A DNA stretch of 64,000 nt from Pseudomonas sp. ATCC PTA-122608 (GTDB taxonomy: Bacteria > Pseudomonadota > Gammaproteobacteria > Pseudomonadales > Pseudomonadaceae): positions 153,844 to 217,843 of the forward strand of contig NZ_LPNO01000052.1 in NCBI RefSeq assembly GCF_001952855.1, given 5' to 3'. The notes below the pieces were generated by a model. It worked only from the letters and a program-made list of their open reading frames with translations. It made no database searches and was not told where the DNA came from. Both the position numbers and the translations under genes were made by a program. Each line of letters starts with the position of its first letter. Within the stretch, counting starts at the first letter, position 1. Positions 44,149-53,828 of the stretch are shown piece after piece.

Positions 44149-45258
44149 TTAGCCGCGCGCGATCAGCGCTGCGTCAGCCGCGACCTTTTCGGCCGCTTTC
44201 TGGCGAATCAGCCGTTCCAGCTCATCCACCAGATTGTCATTCGTCAGTTTCTGCGACGGCTTGCCGTCGATGTAAATCAGGTTTGGCGTACCGCCGGTCA
44301 GGCCCACATGGGCTTCTTTAGCCTCACCCGGCCCGTTGACCACGCAACCAATCACTGCAACATCCAGCGGCACCAGCAGATCTTCGAGGCGTACTTCCAG
44401 TTCGTTCATGGTTTTCACCACGTCGAAGTTCTGCCGCGAGCAGCTCGGGCAGGCAATGAAGTTGATGCCACGGGAACGCAAATGCAGGGATTTGAGAATG
44501 TCGTAACCGACTTTCACTTCCTCTACCGGGTCTGCCGCGAGGGAGATGCGAATAGTATCGCCAATCCCGTCGGCCAGCAGCATACCGAGACCCACCGCAG
44601 ATTTCACTGTGCCTGAGCGTAAACCGCCGGCTTCGGTGATACCCAGGTGCAGTGGCTGGACGATTTCCTTGGCCAGCAGGCGGTACGCTTCTACCGCCAT
44701 GAACACGTCGGAAGCCTTTACGCTGACCTTGAAGTCCTGGAAATTCAGGCGCTCAAGGTGTTCAACGTGGCGCAACGCGGACTCGACCAGGGCGGCCGGC
44801 GTCGGCTCGCCGTATTTCTTTTGCAGGTCTTTTTCCAGGGAACCGGCGTTGACGCCGATGCGGATTGGAATCCCGCGATCACGGGCGGCATCCACCACGG
44901 CGCGAACCCGGTCTTCACGACCGATGTTGCCCGGGTTGATCCGCAGGCAATCGACGCCCAGTTCGGCCACGCGCAAAGCGATCTTGTAGTCGAAGTGGAT
45001 ATCGGCGACCAGCGGCACCTTGACCAGTTGCTTGATGCGGCCAAAGGCTTCGGCAGCGTCCATGTCCGGTACGGAAACCCGCACGATGTCGACGCCCGCC
45101 GCTTCCAGGCGATTGATCTGGGCGACAGTGGCCGCCACATCATTGGTGTCGCTGTTGGTCATGCTCTGTACTGCGATGGGGGCATCGCCGCCCACCGGCA
45201 CCGAGCCGACCCAGATCTTGCGCGATACGCGACGTTTGATTGGAGATTCGCCGTGCAT
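44149..45258 (-). CDS. ispG: 4-hydroxy-3-methylbut-2-enyl-diphosphate synthase (flavodoxin/ferredoxin)
   Basis: A 369-residue Fe-S enzyme of the MEP isoprenoid pathway. The 4Fe-4S ligands are C270 and C273 (FIACPSCSRQNFD) and C305 with E312 (GCVVNGPGEA). It begins SPIKRRVSRKIWVGSVPVGG, typical of the family. It follows rodZ by four bases. Confidence 0.97.
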   Translation of the reverse strand: MHGESPIKRRVSRKIWVGSVPVGGDAPIAVQSMTNSDTNDVAATVAQINRLEAAGVDIVRVSVPDMDAAEAFGRIKQLVKVPLVADIHFDYKIALRVAELGVDCLRINPGNIGREDRVRAVVDAARDRGIPIRIGVNAGSLEKDLQKKYGEPTPAALVESALRHVEHLERLNFQDFKVSVKASDVFMAVEAYRLLAKEIVQPLHLGITEAGGLRSGTVKSAVGLGMLLADGIGDTIRISLAADPVEEVKVGYDILKSLHLRSRGINFIACPSCSRQNFDVVKTMNELEVRLEDLLVPLDVAVIGCVVNGPGEAKEAHVGLTGGTPNLIYIDGKPSQKLTNDNLVDELERLIRQKAAEKVAADAALIARG

Positions 45259-45262
45259 GACT

Positions 45263-46255
45263 TTATTGTCCCAACTTCAGGCGAGCAGTCTCGCCACTGG
45301 TGAACGGCGCCACGTCCACAGGCTGGCCGTTGTAGGCCACTTGCGCGCCACGGGCATAGCCCAGACGCAGCGTCAAAGGAGGCTTGCCGCCCTGGTCAAG
45401 TGTATCTCCCTTACGCTTCAGACCACTGAACAGCACCTTGCCGTTGCCATCGGAGACTTGCGTCCAGCAGTCAGCGACGTAGGTAATTTGTACTCGGCCA
45501 TCACCGGCGATCAGCGCCGGGGTGGTTGGCGCGGAAACCGCCGGGGCAGCCGGAGCGGTTGGCGCCGGAGCCTGCGCCGGTACCACCGGGGTGTGCGCTG
45601 GAGCAGTTGGCGTGGCGGCAACGGCAGGAGCCGGGGCCGGGGCCACCGGGGTCACTGCCGGGGCAGTACCCGCTTCCGGAGCAGGCTGCTCGGCGCCAGG
45701 CTCTGCCTCAGGTGCCGCCTGGCCCTCGGCCACGGCCTGGTCTTCCGGTTCGTCCAATGGATGAATCTGGGTGGTGCCGTCGGCGCTTTCGACTTCGACG
45801 TGCTCCATAGCGTTGCTGGACAGGTCCTTGCCGCGTTGGGAGGTCTGGTCCTGCCACCATACAAAACCACCGCCGATCACGGCGATCAGCAGCAACAGGC
45901 TGACAATTCGCAAAATGGTGTGGGAAACACGCACAGGCTCTTCAATGCGGCCCAGGCCATGGACATTGCTGCCCTGGGAATCGGTACCGGTGATCTGGTC
46001 GAATTGCTGGACCAATGCGGCCTGGTCAATACCGAGCAACTTGGCGTAGGCGCGGATATAGCCGCGGGCGAAGGTATGCCCTGGCAGCTTGTCGAACGCG
46101 CCAGCTTCAAGGTTGCCCAATGAAGTCGTGGTCAAATTGAGCTTGAGGGCCACTTCTGCAAGCGACCAACCATTGCTTTCGCGGGCCTGACGCAAGGTCT
46201 CGCCTGGGTTTCCACGATTAGCTGCTACAACTTCCGGGTGCGCCGCTTTCATCAT
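45263..46255 (-). CDS. rodZ: Cytoskeleton protein RodZ
   Basis: A 330-residue cell-shape protein. Residues about 18-85 are a helix-turn-helix that binds MreB (LRQARESNGWSLAEVALKLN). One transmembrane segment is near residues 115-135 (ILRIVSLLLLIAVIGGGFVW). A long Ala/Pro-rich linker follows, then a C-terminal DUF4115 domain (YVADCWTQVSDGNGKVLFSG). Its ATGA start overlaps the pilW stop (46252-46255). Confidence 0.94.
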   Translation of the reverse strand: MMKAAHPEVVAANRGNPGETLRQARESNGWSLAEVALKLNLTTTSLGNLEAGAFDKLPGHTFARGYIRAYAKLLGIDQAALVQQFDQITGTDSQGSNVHGLGRIEEPVRVSHTILRIVSLLLLIAVIGGGFVWWQDQTSQRGKDLSSNAMEHVEVESADGTTQIHPLDEPEDQAVAEGQAAPEAEPGAEQPAPEAGTAPAVTPVAPAPAPAVAATPTAPAHTPVVPAQAPAPTAPAAPAVSAPTTPALIAGDGRVQITYVADCWTQVSDGNGKVLFSGLKRKGDTLDQGGKPPLTLRLGYARGAQVAYNGQPVDVAPFTSGETARLKLGQ

Positions 46256-47010
46256 TGCTCCGACAGGTATTGCTGATATTCCGGCGTACCGGGATAGAGT
46301 CGTTCGAGTTGCTGGCCAAAACGTGCGGCCTTGTCGCGTTCTTCATGAACCGTCGCCAGGCGCACACCGAGCAATAGACTACGTGCATTTTGCCCGCTCA
46401 GCAGGCTAAAACGCTCGTAATAGTCACGTGCCGGCACATAATGCCTGTCTTCGAAGGACAACTCAGCCATTTCGAGCAAGGCTCGTGGCTGGCGCTGGTT
46501 CAGGTGCAGGGCTTTTTCCAGTTGCTGGCGGGCGGTGTCGCGCTGGCCGAGAAGCATTGAGGTCACCCCAAGGTTCTCGAAAACCCGCGAGCGCTCAGGA
46601 TAAAGGGTATCGGCCGCAGCCTGCTGGAAATATTCGGACGCCTGGTCATAACGTTTCTGCGCAAACAAAAAACTGCCGTAGTTATTCAGCAGTCTTGGGT
46701 CGCCAGGACGTGAGGCCAGGGCCTTGTGGAAATATTGATCGGCCAATTCAGGCTCGGCCTGGGCCTGGAACACCAAGGCCAACGCAGCATTGGCGTCGGC
46801 GTCGCTGCCATCCAGCTCGAGGGCCTTCTTCAGCGGCACCTTGGCCCGTTCGGCCATTCCTTGCTGCAAGTACCCCAAGCCCAACTGCACATAGGCAGCA
46901 CGCGCCTCGTCACGGCCCTTGCCGGTTTGCAGCGGGCTGTCATGGCCCGATGAAACACAGCCAGCCGCGAGGCTGGCAACAAGCAAAAGCAGCGCAAGGC
47001 GCAAGGGCAT
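46252..47010 (-). CDS. pilW: Type IV pilus biogenesis/stability protein PilW (PilF)
   Basis: A 252-residue lipoprotein with lipobox LLVASLAAGC (C18), then six or so TPR motifs (AYVQLGLGYLQQGMAERAKV, ANAALALVFQAQAEPELADQ). It is the outer-membrane pilotin that allows PilQ secretin assembly. It lies between rlmN and rodZ, the conserved order in pseudomonads, and overlaps rodZ by four bases. Confidence 0.94.
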   Translation of the reverse strand: MPLRLALLLLVASLAAGCVSSGHDSPLQTGKGRDEARAAYVQLGLGYLQQGMAERAKVPLKKALELDGSDADANAALALVFQAQAEPELADQYFHKALASRPGDPRLLNNYGSFLFAQKRYDQASEYFQQAAADTLYPERSRVFENLGVTSMLLGQRDTARQQLEKALHLNQRQPRALLEMAELSFEDRHYVPARDYYERFSLLSGQNARSLLLGVRLATVHEERDKAARFGQQLERLYPGTPEYQQYLSEQ

Positions 47011-47022
47011 AGAGATCCTCTC

Positions 47023-48171
47023 TCAGGTTCGAGTCGCGGCGCTTTGCGGCATATCGTCGGCGGCACTCAGTTCACGCACGGCAATATAACGTTCGCTGCG
47101 ACGGGTGCGATCCAGCACCTGTCCTACCAATTGGCCACATGCCGCATCGATGTCTTCGCCGCGTGTAGTGCGTACGGTGACATTGAAGCCTGCATGGTGC
47201 AGTTGATCCTGGAAACGGCGGATGGCGTTGTTGCTCGGCCGCTCGTAGCCAGAATGGGGAAACGGGTTAAACGGAATCAGGTTGATCTTGCACGGTACAT
47301 TCTTGAGCAACTCGATCATCTCGACCGCGTGCTCGACCTTGTCGTTGATGTCCTTGAGCATGGTGTACTCGATGGTCAACACACGTTTCTCACCCAAGGT
47401 CGCCATATAACGCTGGCAAGATTCGAGCAGCATCTTAAGCGGATACTTCTTGTTGATCGGCACCAATTGGTTACGCAATGCGTCATTCGGTGCGTGCAGC
47501 GACAACGCCAGGGAGACGTCGATGTGCTTGGCCAGCTCATCGATCATCGGTACCACGCCGGAGGTCGACAGGGTCACACGGCGCTTGGAAATGCCGTAGC
47601 CCAGGTCGTCCATCATCAAATGCATGGCCGCAACAACGTTGTCGAAGTTCAGCAGCGGCTCGCCCATGCCCATCATCACCACGTTGGTGATGGCACGGTC
47701 GGCGGTTGCCGGGATGCTGCCGAACGATTTATTGGCAATCCACACCTGGCCGATGACTTCGGCGGCGGTGAGGTTGCTGTTGAAACCTTGCTTGCCGGTG
47801 GAGCAGAAACTGCAGTCCAGGGCACAGCCTGCCTGGGACGAAACGCACAGAGTGCCGCGCTTGCCCTGGGGAATGTACACGGTCTCGACGCAGCTGCCGG
47901 ACGCCACGCGCACCACCCATTTACGGGTACCGTCGGTGGAAATGTCTTCGCTGACCACTTCGGGGCCGCGAACTTCGGCAATGGCCTTGAGCTTGTCGCG
48001 CAGGGCCTTGCTGACGTTCGTCATGGCGTCGAAATCATCGACGCCAAGATGGTGAATCCACTTCATTACCTGAGCGGCACGAAAACGCTTCTCCCCGATT
48101 GAGTCGAAGAATTTTTCCATTTCCTGTTGAGTCAGACCCAGCAGGTTGGTTTTTGCAGTCAATGTAGTCAT
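47023..48171 (-). CDS. rlmN: 23S rRNA/tRNA adenine-C2 methyltransferase RlmN
   Basis: A 382-residue radical-SAM enzyme methylating A2503 of 23S rRNA and A37 of some tRNAs. The cluster motif CALDCSFC gives C116, C120 and C123. The catalytic cysteine near the C-terminus is C345 (DIDAACGQL). GMGEPLLNFDNV is the SAM-binding GEP motif. It lies 12 bases before pilW. Confidence 0.96.
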   Translation of the reverse strand: MTTLTAKTNLLGLTQQEMEKFFDSIGEKRFRAAQVMKWIHHLGVDDFDAMTNVSKALRDKLKAIAEVRGPEVVSEDISTDGTRKWVVRVASGSCVETVYIPQGKRGTLCVSSQAGCALDCSFCSTGKQGFNSNLTAAEVIGQVWIANKSFGSIPATADRAITNVVMMGMGEPLLNFDNVVAAMHLMMDDLGYGISKRRVTLSTSGVVPMIDELAKHIDVSLALSLHAPNDALRNQLVPINKKYPLKMLLESCQRYMATLGEKRVLTIEYTMLKDINDKVEHAVEMIELLKNVPCKINLIPFNPFPHSGYERPSNNAIRRFQDQLHHAGFNVTVRTTRGEDIDAACGQLVGQVLDRTRRSERYIAVRELSAADDMPQSAATRT

Positions 48172-48201
48172 GGATTCACCTTCGCTCTTTTAAGCCAATG
48201 C

Positions 48202-48627
48202 TTAGCGAGCGGTTACTTCAGTAGCAGCGAAAAAGTAGGAGATTTCGCGGGCAGCAGCGGCTTCGGAGTCCGAACCGTGAACGGCGTTGGCGTCGATCGA
48301 TTCAGCGAAGTCAGCACGGATGGTGCCGGCAGCAGCTTCTTTAGGGTTGGTAGCGCCCATCAGCTCACGGTTCAGAGCGATAGCGTTTTCGCCTTCCAGA
48401 ACCTGAACAACAACAGGGCCGGAGATCATGAAGGCAACCAGGTCGCCGAAGAAACCACGAGCGCTGTGCTCAGCGTAGAAGCCTTCAGCTTCAGCTTTGG
48501 ACAGTTGCTTGAGTTTCGAAGCTACAACCTTCAGGCCGGCTTTTTCGAAACGAGTGGTGATCTCGCCGATGACGTTTTTTGCAACAGCGTCAGGCTTGAT
48601 GATGGAGAAAGTACGTTGAACAGCCAT
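48202..48627 (-). CDS. ndk: Nucleoside diphosphate kinase
   Basis: A 141-residue enzyme that equilibrates NTP pools. The phosphohistidine is H117 in NAVHGSDS, and it begins MAVQRTFSIIKPDAVAKNVI. Length matches the family. It lies between iscX and rlmN; the hairpin at 48651 suggests its transcription is partly separate from the isc genes. Confidence 0.97.
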   Translation of the reverse strand: MAVQRTFSIIKPDAVAKNVIGEITTRFEKAGLKVVASKLKQLSKAEAEGFYAEHSARGFFGDLVAFMISGPVVVQVLEGENAIALNRELMGATNPKEAAAGTIRADFAESIDANAVHGSDSEAAAAREISYFFAATEVTAR

Positions 48628-48650
48628 GGTGTAACTCCAGAAACGGTAAT

Positions 48651-48686
48651 TTGCGAAAAATTAAACCCGCGAATTATACGCGGGTT
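48651..48686 (-). terminator. Terminator-like hairpin after iscX
   Basis: AACCCGCG (48664-48671) pairs with CGCGGGTT (48679-48686). On the minus strand it is followed by TAATTTTTCGC. It lies just before ndk and probably ends the isc operon transcript. Confidence 0.65.
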
Positions 48687-48718
48687 CTTGGGTATTGCCT
48701 AACTGCGTAAGGGAGGCT

Positions 48719-48919
48719 TCAGTCCTGCTCTTCTTTCCAGGCAGTCTGAATAGCTTCAAGCACCTTTTCACCGCCGCGTTCCCGGTCATCTTCGAACCCT
48801 GGCAAGGCCATGACCATGTCACGCAAAGCTACAAAGTTCAGCGAATAAGGGTTCACGTCCGGGTGACCATCGGCCAGCAGGATAGCGATTTCTTGTACAT
48901 CAACCCATTTAAGACTCAT
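48719..48919 (-). CDS. iscX: Fe-S cluster assembly protein IscX
   Basis: A 66-residue acidic protein matching IscX/YfhJ: MSLKWVDVQEIAILLADGHP, then NPYSLNFVALRDMVMALPGF. It binds IscS and is thought to modulate its activity or supply iron. It is the last gene of the isc operon, 14 bases after fdx. Confidence 0.93.
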   Translation of the reverse strand: MSLKWVDVQEIAILLADGHPDVNPYSLNFVALRDMVMALPGFEDDRERGGEKVLEAIQTAWKEEQD

Positions 48920-48933
48920 GACACTTCCTTGAA

Positions 48934-49275
48934 TCAGTGCGGCGCTTCAGCGGCATGGTTGAGCGAATATTTCGGAATCTCGACGGTGAGGTCTTCTGTT
49001 CCCACTTTTGCCTGACAGCTCAAGCGCGACGTCGGCTCAAGGCCCCACGCCCTATCAAGATAGTCCTCTTCCAGCTCATCAGCCTCTTCGAGGCTATTGA
49101 AACCTTCGCGGATGATGCAATGGCAAGTGGTACAGGCGTTGACGCCGCCGCAGGCGCTTTCGATCTCGATGTGGTGGTCGTGAGCGACTTCGAGAATGGA
49201 CTTGCCGGTCTCAGCCTCCACAACCATACCGTCCGGGCAATGCTCGGCGTGTGGCAGAAAAATGATCTGCGGCAT
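48934..49275 (-). CDS. fdx: ISC-type 2Fe-2S ferredoxin
   Basis: A 113-residue ferredoxin of the adrenodoxin-like ISC class. The cluster ligands are C42, C48, C51 (ACGGVNACTTCHC) and C87 (RLSCQAK). It supplies electrons for cluster assembly on IscU. It begins three bases after hscA. Confidence 0.96.
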   Translation of the reverse strand: MPQIIFLPHAEHCPDGMVVEAETGKSILEVAHDHHIEIESACGGVNACTTCHCIIREGFNSLEEADELEEDYLDRAWGLEPTSRLSCQAKVGTEDLTVEIPKYSLNHAAEAPH

Positions 49276-49278
49276 CAG

Positions 49279-51141
49279 TTAATCCTCAAGTTCATTCAAG
49301 TTGCGGCCCGCCAGGGCGGCTTTCACCGTCTGGTCCATGCGACGGGCGGCAAAGGCATCGGTCACTTGCGACAGGCGCTTGGTCTGTTGCTCGATGGCGT
49401 AACCATCGGTGCCTTTCATAAATTCAGCCAGTTCCTGCATTTGCAGGTCGATAACCATGCGCTCTTCGGCATCCAGCAGACGCTCGCCGTCAGCTTCAAG
49501 GGCGCCCTGCACGGCTTCGAGCAGGCGCTGGGCGTCGACTTGCTGCTCACGCAGCACGCGGGCGACTTTGTCGTCACCGGCGTACTGGAACGAATCCTTG
49601 AGCATCTTGGCGATTTCGCCGTCGGTCAGGCCGTAGGACGGCTTGACCTGGATGCTGGCTTCAACGCCGGAGGCCAATTCGCGAGCGGCAACGCTGAGCA
49701 AGCCGTCGGCGTCGACCTGGAAGGTCACGCGAATCTTCGCTGCACCGGCCACCATCGCCGGAATGCCGCGCAATTCGAAGCGCGCCAGGGAACGGCAGTC
49801 GCTGATCAGCTCACGCTCGCCTTGAAGCACATGAATCATCATGGCCGTCTGGCCATCTTTGTACGTGGTGAAGTCCTGAGCGCGGGCAACGGGAATGGTG
49901 GTGTTGCGTGGAATCACCTTCTCCATCAAGCCGCCCATGGTTTCCAACCCCAGGGACAACGGAATAACGTCGAGCAGAAGCAGTTCGCCACCATCGCGCT
50001 TGTTACCAGCGAGGGTGTCAGCCTGGATCGCAGCACCAATGGCCACCACTTGATCCGGGTCGATTTCAGTCAGCGGCTGGCGGCCAAAGGCTTCGGCAAC
50101 GGCTTCGCGGACACGTGGCACACGGGTCGAGCCACCCACCATCACCACGGCGGCGACGTCTTCCAGCTCAATACCGGAGTCACGCACCGCGCGACGGCAG
50201 GCTTTCAGGCTGCGGGCGACCATCGGCTCGATCAACGAATCGAACGCTTCGCGGGTCAGTTGGGCCGACCAGCTACCGTAGGAAACTTCAACCGACGCAG
50301 CTTCAGTCAGTGCCTCTTTGGCGGCACAGGCGGTTTGCAGCAGGTTACGTTGCGCGCCCGGATCCAGGTCGGCAGACAAGCCCGCGCTGGTGATGATCCA
50401 GCCAGCAATGGCGTGATCGAAGTCATCGCCACCCAGGGCAGTGTCGCCACCGGTAGCCAACACTTCGAAGACACCGCCGGTCAGGCGCAGAATCGAAATA
50501 TCAAAGGTACCGCCGCCCAGGTCGTAAATAGCCACCAGGCCTTCGGCGTGCTGGTCCAGGCCGTAAGCCACAGCCGCTGCAGTCGGCTCGTTGAGCAGGC
50601 GCAACACGTTCAGGCCGGCAAGTTTCGCCGCATCCTTGGTGGCTTGGCGCTGAGCATCATCGAAATACGCAGGAACAGTAATCACCGCACCCACCAGTTC
50701 GCCGCCCAAGGTGGTTTCCGCACGCTGGCGTAGCACTTTAAGGATATCGGCCGACACTTCCACCGGGCTTTTCGGGCCCTGGATGGTGTCGATGAACGGC
50801 ATATGGGATTCGCCGCCGACAAAGCGGTACGGCAGTTGGTCGCCCAGTTGCTTGACGTCGGAAAGACCACGACCCATCAAGCGCTTGACCGACAGCACGG
50901 TGTTCAGCGGGTCGGCAGACGCCGCCAGCTTGGCCGACTCGCCCACTTCGGTACGGTCAGCGTGATAGCGCACGGCAGACGGCAGGATGACTTGGCCATC
51001 CGCGTCGGGCAGCGGCTCGGAAAGACCGCTGCGCAATGCAGCGACCAGCGAATTGGTAGTGCCCAAGTCAATCCCGACCGCCAGGCGACGCTGGTGCGGT
51101 TGAGGACTTTGACCGGGTTCGGCGATCTGCAGTAGGGCCAT
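49279..51141 (-). CDS. hscA: Fe-S assembly chaperone HscA
   Basis: A 620-residue Hsp70 paralogue. ATPase motifs are GIDLGTTNSLVAALRSG near residue 24, VPAYFDDAQRQATKDAA, and LGGGTFDISIL; the peptide-binding domain starts about residue 385. It binds the LPPVK motif of IscU and, with HscB, helps transfer clusters. It lies between hscB and fdx. Confidence 0.96.
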   Translation of the reverse strand: MALLQIAEPGQSPQPHQRRLAVGIDLGTTNSLVAALRSGLSEPLPDADGQVILPSAVRYHADRTEVGESAKLAASADPLNTVLSVKRLMGRGLSDVKQLGDQLPYRFVGGESHMPFIDTIQGPKSPVEVSADILKVLRQRAETTLGGELVGAVITVPAYFDDAQRQATKDAAKLAGLNVLRLLNEPTAAAVAYGLDQHAEGLVAIYDLGGGTFDISILRLTGGVFEVLATGGDTALGGDDFDHAIAGWIITSAGLSADLDPGAQRNLLQTACAAKEALTEAASVEVSYGSWSAQLTREAFDSLIEPMVARSLKACRRAVRDSGIELEDVAAVVMVGGSTRVPRVREAVAEAFGRQPLTEIDPDQVVAIGAAIQADTLAGNKRDGGELLLLDVIPLSLGLETMGGLMEKVIPRNTTIPVARAQDFTTYKDGQTAMMIHVLQGERELISDCRSLARFELRGIPAMVAGAAKIRVTFQVDADGLLSVAARELASGVEASIQVKPSYGLTDGEIAKMLKDSFQYAGDDKVARVLREQQVDAQRLLEAVQGALEADGERLLDAEERMVIDLQMQELAEFMKGTDGYAIEQQTKRLSQVTDAFAARRMDQTVKAALAGRNLNELED

Positions 51142-51192
51142 GGTAATCAGGACTTATCTGTATATCAGGCGTGCAACCTGGGCGGCACTGGG

Positions 51193-51714
51193 TTAATCGT
51201 CGAGGCGCTCTTCTAACTGGCGCACTTCGTAGGTGAGCTTGTCGAGGAACTGCATGCGCCGCATCAGGCGTTCGGCCTGTTCACGTTGCGCTGCATCATC
51301 CCAACAGGCTGCGAAGCTTTCGTTGAGTTCATCCTGGGCCACTTTCAGACGGCGCTTGAACACTGCGACTCCGGCCAGATCAGCCTCGTCCTGCAGTTCT
51401 TCAAGCTCCTCGCGCCATTGCATCTGCTGCATCAGGAAATCAGGGTCCTGGACCGTGACTTCAAGCGGCAGCTCGCGACCGCCCATGGCGAGCAGGTAGC
51501 GCGCGCGTTTGGGAGGGTTCTTGAGCGTCTGATAGGCTTCGTTGAGGCTGGCTGATTGCTCCAGCGCCAAGCGTTGCTCACGCTCGGAAGCGTCAGCAAA
51601 ACGGTCCGGATGCACCCCACGCGCCAGTTCACGGTAGCGCGTGGCAAGCTGTTCAAGGTCCAGTCGAAAACTCGGCTGCAGCTCGAACAAAGCGAAATGA
51701 CAAGGAGTACCCAC
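51193..51714 (-). CDS. hscB: Fe-S co-chaperone HscB
   Basis: A 173-residue J-domain protein with the HPD motif (ARGVHPDRFAD near residue 36). The C-terminal helical domain binds IscU. The start is GTG at 51714 (GTPCHFALFELQPSF), with AAGGAG just upstream; the ATG at 51753 lies inside the end of iscA and gives a non-family N-terminus. Confidence 0.94.
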   Translation of the reverse strand: MGTPCHFALFELQPSFRLDLEQLATRYRELARGVHPDRFADASEREQRLALEQSASLNEAYQTLKNPPKRARYLLAMGGRELPLEVTVQDPDFLMQQMQWREELEELQDEADLAGVAVFKRRLKVAQDELNESFAACWDDAAQREQAERLMRRMQFLDKLTYEVRQLEERLDD

Positions 51715-51722
51715 GATCAGCC

Positions 51723-52046
51723 TCAGATGTTGAAGCTTTCGCCGCAGCCACATTCACCGCGTACGTTGGGGTTGTTGAACTTGAAGCCTTCGTTCAACCC
51801 TTCCTTGACGAAATCGAGTTCGGTGCCGTCCAGGTAAGTCAGGCTTTTCGGGTCGATAATCACTTTTTCGCCGTGACTCTCGAACACCTGATCTTCCTCG
51901 ACCACCTCGTCGACAAACTCCAGCACGTAGGCAAGGCCGGAACAGCCCGTGGTGCGAACACCCAGACGAATCCCCTCACCTTTACCGCGCCCATTCAGGG
52001 AGCGGCGAATGTGCTGCGCAGCCGCTTCTGTCATGCTGATAGCCAT
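51723..52046 (-). CDS. iscA: Fe-S cluster assembly scaffold/carrier IscA
   Basis: A 107-residue A-type carrier with the three conserved cysteines C35 (TTGCSGLAY), C99 and C101 (CGCGESF). It begins MAISMTEAAAQHIRRSLNGR. It lies between iscU and hscB. Confidence 0.96.
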   Translation of the reverse strand: MAISMTEAAAQHIRRSLNGRGKGEGIRLGVRTTGCSGLAYVLEFVDEVVEEDQVFESHGEKVIIDPKSLTYLDGTELDFVKEGLNEGFKFNNPNVRGECGCGESFNI

Positions 52047-52074
52047 CGTGACTCCTTACTCGTCGCCAAATTGC

Positions 52075-52461
52075 TTAGATCAAGCCTTTCTTCTGCTTGT
52101 AGTCGCGAACAGCCGCCTTGATAGCGTCTTCTGCGAGTACCGAGCAGTGGATTTTCACTGGCGGCAAGGCCAGTTCTTCGGCCAACTGGGTGTTGCTGAT
52201 AGTCACAGCCTCATCCAGCGTCTTGCCTTTCATCCATTCGGTCGCCAGGGAGCTGGAGGCGATGGCCGAACCGCAACCGTATGTCTTGAACTTGGCGTCT
52301 TCGATAACGCCAGCTTCGTTGACCTTGATCTGCAGGCGCATAACGTCGCCGCACGCCGGAGCGCCGACCATGCCGGTGCCAACATCAGGGTCTTCCGCGT
52401 TCATCTTGCCGACGTTGCGCGGGTTTTCGTAGTGGTCGATGACCTTTTCGCTGTAAGCCAT
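52075..52461 (-). CDS. iscU: Fe-S cluster assembly scaffold IscU
   Basis: A 128-residue scaffold on which the cluster is built. Ligand cysteines are C37 (APACGDV), C63 (YGCGSAI) and C106 (IHCSVLAED), and D39 is present. The HscA-recognition motif LPPVK is at 99-103. It lies about 100 bases after iscS. Confidence 0.97.
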   Translation of the reverse strand: MAYSEKVIDHYENPRNVGKMNAEDPDVGTGMVGAPACGDVMRLQIKVNEAGVIEDAKFKTYGCGSAIASSSLATEWMKGKTLDEAVTISNTQLAEELALPPVKIHCSVLAEDAIKAAVRDYKQKKGLI

Positions 52462-52563
52462 GGTACTGAATCCTCACTCATCAGGGCCGCTCTGGAACCC
52501 TGTAAACACGCCTGCGTTTTCCGCCACGTCTTTACAGAGCCTTTTGGGTGGCGGCTTCTATAG

Positions 52564-53778
52564 TTAGTGTGCCGCCCACTCGATCTTGGAAATATCGACA
52601 CCGTCTTTGTACATGTCCCACAGAGGCGACAAGGTACGCAGCTTGGTGACGGCCTCGCAGACTTTCTGCGCGGCGTAGTCGACTTCTTCTTCGGTGGTGA
52701 AACGGCCGAACGTAAAGCGGATCGAGCTGTGAGCCAGTTCGTCGTTACGGCCCAGGGCGCGCAGGACGTAGGACGGCTCAAGGGAAGCCGAGGTGCAGGC
52801 CGAACCGGACGAAACCGCCAGATCCTTGAGCGCCATGATCAGCGACTCGCCTTCGACGTAGTTGAAGCTCAAATTCAGGTTGTGCGGTACACGGGCGGTC
52901 ATGCTGCCGTTGACATACAGCTCTTCAAGGTGCTCGACCTGCTTGTAGAAACGATCGCTCAAGGCCTTGATGCGCACGTTTTCAGCAGCCATGTCTTCCT
53001 TGGCCACACGGAACGCTTCGCCGATGCCAACGATCTGGTGGGTCGCCAGGGTGCCGGAACGCATGCCACGCTCGTGACCGCCGCCGTGCATGGTGGCTTC
53101 GATACGCACACGAGGCTTGCGGCTTACGTACAGCGCGCCAATGCCTTTAGGGCCGTAGGTCTTGTGGGCAGAGAACGACATCAGGTCGACTTTCAGTTTC
53201 GACAGGTCGATATCGACCTTGCCGGTGGACTGAGCAGCGTCGACGTGCAGCAACACGCCCTTGGAGCGGGTCAGCTCGCCGATGGCGGCGATGTCGTTGA
53301 TGGTGCCGATTTCGTTGTTCACGTGGATCACGGAAACCAGGATGGTGTCTTCACGCATCGCAGCTTCGATCATCGCAGGGGTCACGATACCGTCGGTGGT
53401 TGGCTCGAGGTAGGTGATCTCGAAACCTTCACGCTCCAGTTGGCGCATGGTGTCGAGGACAGCCTTGTGCTCAATCTTGGTGGTGATCAGGTGTTTGCCT
53501 TTGGTCGCGTAGAAATGCGCCGCACCCTTGATTGCCAGGTTATCGGACTCGGTGGCACCGGAGGTCCAGACGATTTCACGCGGGTCGGCATTCACCAGGT
53601 CAGCGACCTGGCGACGAGCGTTTTCCACTGCTTCTTCAGCTTTCCAGCCGAAAACGTGGGAACGGGACGCCGGGTTACCGAAGTTTCCGTCAACCAGCAG
53701 GCATTCGCTCATCTTTTGCGCGACACGCGGATCAACCGGGGTGGTCGCTGAGTAATCAAGGTAAATCGGCAATTTCAT
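52564..53778 (-). CDS. iscS: Cysteine desulfurase IscS
   Basis: A 404-residue PLP enzyme providing sulfur for Fe-S clusters and tRNA thiolation. The PLP lysine is K206 (SFSAHKTYGPKG) and the persulfide cysteine is C328 (SSGSACTSASLEP) on the long flexible loop of group I desulfurases. It follows iscR by 50 bases. Confidence 0.97.
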   Translation of the reverse strand: MKLPIYLDYSATTPVDPRVAQKMSECLLVDGNFGNPASRSHVFGWKAEEAVENARRQVADLVNADPREIVWTSGATESDNLAIKGAAHFYATKGKHLITTKIEHKAVLDTMRQLEREGFEITYLEPTTDGIVTPAMIEAAMREDTILVSVIHVNNEIGTINDIAAIGELTRSKGVLLHVDAAQSTGKVDIDLSKLKVDLMSFSAHKTYGPKGIGALYVSRKPRVRIEATMHGGGHERGMRSGTLATHQIVGIGEAFRVAKEDMAAENVRIKALSDRFYKQVEHLEELYVNGSMTARVPHNLNLSFNYVEGESLIMALKDLAVSSGSACTSASLEPSYVLRALGRNDELAHSSIRFTFGRFTTEEEVDYAAQKVCEAVTKLRTLSPLWDMYKDGVDISKIEWAAH

Positions 53779-53828
53779 GGACTTTCTCCTAAATCAGGCT
53801 GGCTGGCGTGCCGTTAGCTCTTCGGCTG